A stretch of DNA of 64,000 bases, taken from NCBI GenBank assembly GCA_017541665.1, contig JAFXYP010000008.1:1-64000 (forward strand), read 5' to 3'. The notes beneath the pieces are model-generated. The model did not search any database and was not told the DNA's origin. It was given only the letters and a program-made list of their open reading frames with translations. The position numbers were made by a program, and so were the translations under genes. Within the stretch, counting starts at the first letter, position 1; each line of letters begins with the position of its first letter. This DNA is from Lentisphaeria bacterium (lineage in GTDB: Bacteria > Verrucomicrobiota > Lentisphaeria > Victivallales > UBA1829). Shown in pieces: positions 61,591 to 64,000 of the stretch.

Positions 61591-63020
61591 CGGCACAGAT
61601 CATGAACACCATTCTGAAGATACTTGCCGTCGCCGCGGCATGCCTCGGTATCTGGCATTACCTGACGTACACCACGCCGCGGCAGATCGACTATGCGGAA
61701 CCCGTCCGCGACAAATCGGAAAACCGCGTGGTGAAGAAGATGACGACAAAGATCGGCGCGGATTTCACAAGGTTCGACACGGACGTCTCCGTGCGGGATT
61801 TCGCGCCCGAATGGCCGTGTTTCCGCGGACCGGAACGCGACAACCGGGCGGAATTCGACGGGCATCTGACGAAAGCATGGGGCGAAGCCGGTCCGAAAAC
61901 CCTCTGGCGGCAGCCGCTCGGCGAAGGATACTCCGGCGCGATCATCGCGGACGGCCGCGTGTACGTGCTGGACTACGTCGAAGAGGATTCGTCCGACGCG
62001 CTTCGCTGTTTCGAGCTCTTCACCGGCACGGAACTCTGGCGGCGCGGCTACAAAAACCCGATCCGGCGCAACCACGGCAAATCCCGCACGATCCCGGCGT
62101 ATTCCGACGGCGTGGTCGTCACGCTCGGTCCGGCGACGCATGTGATGGCCGTCGATGCCGTGACGGGCGATCTGCTCTGGACCCGCGACCTCGTGGGAGC
62201 TTACGGCTGTGAGATCCCGCAGTGGTACGCCGGGCAGTGCCCCCTGGTCGAGGGGGGCAGGGTGATCCTGGGCGTCGGCGGCGAAAAGGTCCTCATGACC
62301 GCGCTCGACCTGAAGACGGGCGAAACCGTCTGGGAAACGCCGAACGACCACGGTCTGAAGATGTCCCACGCCTCCGTCCTGCCGGCGACCTTGTGCGGGA
62401 CGAAACAGTACATCTATGCCGGGATCGGGGGGATCGCCGCCTGCGACGTGCAGGGGAATCCGCTGTGGACCTGTACGAAATGGAAGCCCGCAGTGTGGGC
62501 TCCTACGCCGCTGGCGATCTCGGACGAAAAGCTTTTCCTGACCGCGGGCTACGGCGCCGGGTCCGCTGTGCTCGCCGTGAAGAAGGACGGGGACGGATTT
62601 GCGGCCGGGATCGAACAGGAATGGAAACCGACGCAGGGGCCGGCCTCGGAACAGCAGACTCCGATCCTGCTTGGCGACACGATGTTCGCGATCCAGCCGA
62701 AGGACGCCGGTGCGCGCCGGGCGGAATTCATCGCGGCGGACGTCGCCGAACTCCCCGCGATCAAGGCGGAAAGCGGCAAGGACGCTCGCTTCGGGCTCGG
62801 ACCATATATCTACGCGGACGGGGCGTTCTGGATCCTGGACGACGAGGGCGTGCTTTCGGTGTATGAATACAGGGAGGGCCGATTCGAACAGCTCGCCTCC
62901 CATAAAATCCTGCCCGGGGTGGACTCCTGGGGGCCGATCGCCTTCGCCGGCGGATTGATGATCTTACGGGACAGCACCTCGATGGTGTGTCTCGACTTGC
63001 GGAAAGAGGTGCAACCATGA
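61587..63020 (+). CDS. membrane-anchored PQQ-type beta-propeller protein
   Basis: 477 aa from the ATG at 61587 (ATGA overlap; the longer frame from 61107 lies in the cyclase gene). Residues about 7-26 are a signal anchor. After a 40-residue linker, PEWPCFRGPERDNRAEF opens a propeller with about seven blades (LFTGTELWRRG, VDAVTGDLLWT, LDLKTGETVWET, CDVQGNPLWTC). The CFRGP opening is shared with the propeller protein at 54394. No catalytic residues are apparent. As a periplasmic scaffold it may hold the exported Tat proteins encoded next. Confidence 0.83.
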   Translation: MTAQIMNTILKILAVAAACLGIWHYLTYTTPRQIDYAEPVRDKSENRVVKKMTTKIGADFTRFDTDVSVRDFAPEWPCFRGPERDNRAEFDGHLTKAWGEAGPKTLWRQPLGEGYSGAIIADGRVYVLDYVEEDSSDALRCFELFTGTELWRRGYKNPIRRNHGKSRTIPAYSDGVVVTLGPATHVMAVDAVTGDLLWTRDLVGAYGCEIPQWYAGQCPLVEGGRVILGVGGEKVLMTALDLKTGETVWETPNDHGLKMSHASVLPATLCGTKQYIYAGIGGIAACDVQGNPLWTCTKWKPAVWAPTPLAISDEKLFLTAGYGAGSAVLAVKKDGDGFAAGIEQEWKPTQGPASEQQTPILLGDTMFAIQPKDAGARRAEFIAADVAELPAIKAESGKDARFGLGPYIYADGAFWILDDEGVLSVYEYREGRFEQLASHKILPGVDSWGPIAFAGGLMILRDSTSMVCLDLRKEVQP

Positions 63021-63649
63021 AAATGACACGACGCGAATTTCTCACCTGGCTGGGCGGGACGTGCTGCCTCGGCCTGCTCGGCTGGCTGGTGGGACGCAGA
63101 CTTCAGACGCCTCCCGAACCCGTGCCGGAAACGCCGTTCGCACCGCCGGAATTCGCCGTGCGGCCGAAGCATATCCTGAACGGCATCGGCTACCGCGTGG
63201 ACCGGGCGAAACGGACGATCTGCGCCGACCGGGAATCCGACGGCGGCCGCGTGTGGGAGTCGCACGGCGAGGACAAGTTCATCGTCCCCGGTGCGGCGTT
63301 CCCGCTGGACCTGTCGTCGTCGGGCGAGCTCTGGGCGGCGAACATCGGCCGCAAGCGGCTGGAACAGCTCGACCCGGCCACGGGGCGTTTCATCGCCTCA
63401 TGGGAACCCCGCGAGATGTTCGGCGGCTGCTGCAATCCCGTGCGGTTCGCCGCTCTTCCCGGCGGACGGTTCGTGACCATGGAGAAAGGCGTCCGGCGTG
63501 CGTGCATCTATCTGCCGTCGGGCGAACTCGAACGCGTCATAACGGACGAGCTTTCGGCATCCGAATTCAACTACTACCTCGGGCGCGACGGAAACGGCAC
63601 GGTCCATCTGTACGACACCGGCACGAAACGGCACTGGGAGGTCTCATGA
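63017..63649 (+). CDS. Tat-exported protein with partial beta-propeller
   Basis: 210 aa from the ATG at 63017 (ATGA overlap). The N-terminus has the twin-arginine motif TRREFL, a hydrophobic stretch (about 12-28) and a Cys pair. The mature part has NHL/SMP-30-like blades (ILNGIGYRVDRAKRTI, LDLSSSGELWAANIGRKRLEQLDPATGRFI, YYLGRDGNGTVHLYDTG), about three blades, too few to close a propeller, so it may pair with the preceding protein. A Tat leader implies export of a folded protein. Confidence 0.75.
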   Translation: MKMTRREFLTWLGGTCCLGLLGWLVGRRLQTPPEPVPETPFAPPEFAVRPKHILNGIGYRVDRAKRTICADRESDGGRVWESHGEDKFIVPGAAFPLDLSSSGELWAANIGRKRLEQLDPATGRFIASWEPREMFGGCCNPVRFAALPGGRFVTMEKGVRRACIYLPSGELERVITDELSASEFNYYLGRDGNGTVHLYDTGTKRHWEVS

Positions 63650-63891
63650 ACACGAATACGCATCAAAACGCCATGACCCGCCGCGAATTCATCCGCTGGA
63701 GTACCCGACTGATGCTCCTGGGAGGACTCTTCGCGCTCGTCTCCCGCCACGGTTCGTCCCGCCGCAAAACGCAGGACGTCTGCACCGACCCGAAGGGATA
63801 CTGCCGGACGTGCGCCGCCCTGAAATACTGCGGGCACCCGACCGCGCGTTCGTTCAAGGCCGCCACCGGGCATGAGGAGGCGGATTCATGA
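63646..63891 (+). CDS. small Tat-leader Cys-rich protein
   Basis: 81 aa from the ATG at 63646 (ATGA overlap). MTRREFIRW carries the twin-arginine motif, then a hydrophobic stretch LMLLGGLFALV. The mature part of about 45 residues has four Cys (CTDPKGYCRTCAALKYCGHP) arranged like a small metal or iron-sulfur site. The end overlaps the next gene by 4 bases. No homologue comes to mind. Confidence 0.7.
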   Translation: MNTNTHQNAMTRREFIRWSTRLMLLGGLFALVSRHGSSRRKTQDVCTDPKGYCRTCAALKYCGHPTARSFKAATGHEEADS

Positions 63892-64000
63892 CCCGACGCG
63901 ACCTGCTCAGACTGGGATTCCTCGCCGTGATCCTTGCTCCGTTCGCCGCGCTGTTCCGGAAGCGTACCGAAACGGGGACGGGGTATTTCTGGCAGATCGA
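63888..64000 (+). CDS. Tat-leader protein, partial at the window edge
   Basis: 37 codons before the window ends. The start overlaps the previous stop by 4 bases. MTRRDLLRLGFLAVILAPFA has a twin-arginine motif and hydrophobic core, followed by RKRTETGTGYFWQI. This start is typical of exported iron-sulfur proteins (NapG/MauM type, in which a Cys motif would follow), but the rest is outside the window. Confidence 0.6.
   Translation, partial: MTRRDLLRLGFLAVILAPFAALFRKRTETGTGYFWQI

Overview
The window looks like chromosome of a GC-rich, carbohydrate-degrading bacterium, most likely of the Lentisphaerota (Victivallis-like). This is inferred from a DUF1559 pseudopilin with an HFTLIELL leader plus the remnant of a second one, the many secreted glycoside hydrolases (GH43, GH29, GH115, GH2, a CE12-type esterase), and the gene mix. 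Promoters are unusually legible: TTGnnn, 15-17 bp, TATAWT, often with TG one base before the -10. Many transcription units end in a hairpin plus T-run.

Layout. 1-11 kb: end of an unknown gene, hpf, an argD-argF-comEC-htrA run, an M48 lipoprotease, a GT39-type membrane glycosyltransferase and an orphan peptide-binding protein. 11-20 kb: a pseudopilin and pectin/arabinan-type functions, namely a GH43 arabinanase divergent from a YtfQRT-YjfF-type furanose ABC transporter, then a CE12 esterase. 20-22 kb: a membrane sensor-like protein with a PAS domain but no kinase. 22-27.5 kb (minus strand): FHA-ftsH-DUF167-mnmA and a two-gene TSCPD operon. 27.7-33 kb: ribD-ribE-unknown, then pdxJ, pilT, uppP. 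33-38 kb: divergent GH29 fucosidase and GH115 glucuronidase sharing a control region. 38-39.6 kb: an LRR protein and two tRNAs (Asn, CAU).

39.6-54 kb is a patchwork. The 3' end of the CAU tRNA is followed by a repeat of about 390 bp. Further copies of the repeat and of tRNA 3' fragments lie at 48.5, 48.7 and 51.0 kb, one of them joined to an IS3-type transposase remnant. Between them sit a phosphate module (Na/Pi cotransporter-PhoU, PhoB, PhoR) flanked by 38-bp direct repeats and preceded by a four-unit 11-bp Pho-box-like array, a GH2 beta-galactosidase with a 10-bp-phased TAACG operator array, a GT87-type membrane protein, and a zinc-ribbon/TIR/Sel1 gene broken by two one-base shifts at A-tracts.

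54.4-64 kb: a PQQ-propeller gene, then a nine-gene, mostly 4-bp-overlapping operon running off the window. It encodes a 4Fe-4S protein, a radical SAM enzyme, a DUF116-polyprenyl synthase fusion, two alpha/alpha-toroid proteins (one with the class II terpene cyclase DxDD motif), a membrane-anchored PQQ-type propeller, and three small proteins with Tat-type RR leaders. It reads as a pathway that makes an isoprenoid chain, cyclises it, modifies it by radical chemistry and couples it to an exported redox module. I do not recognise it as a described system, and it is the best candidate here for something new.
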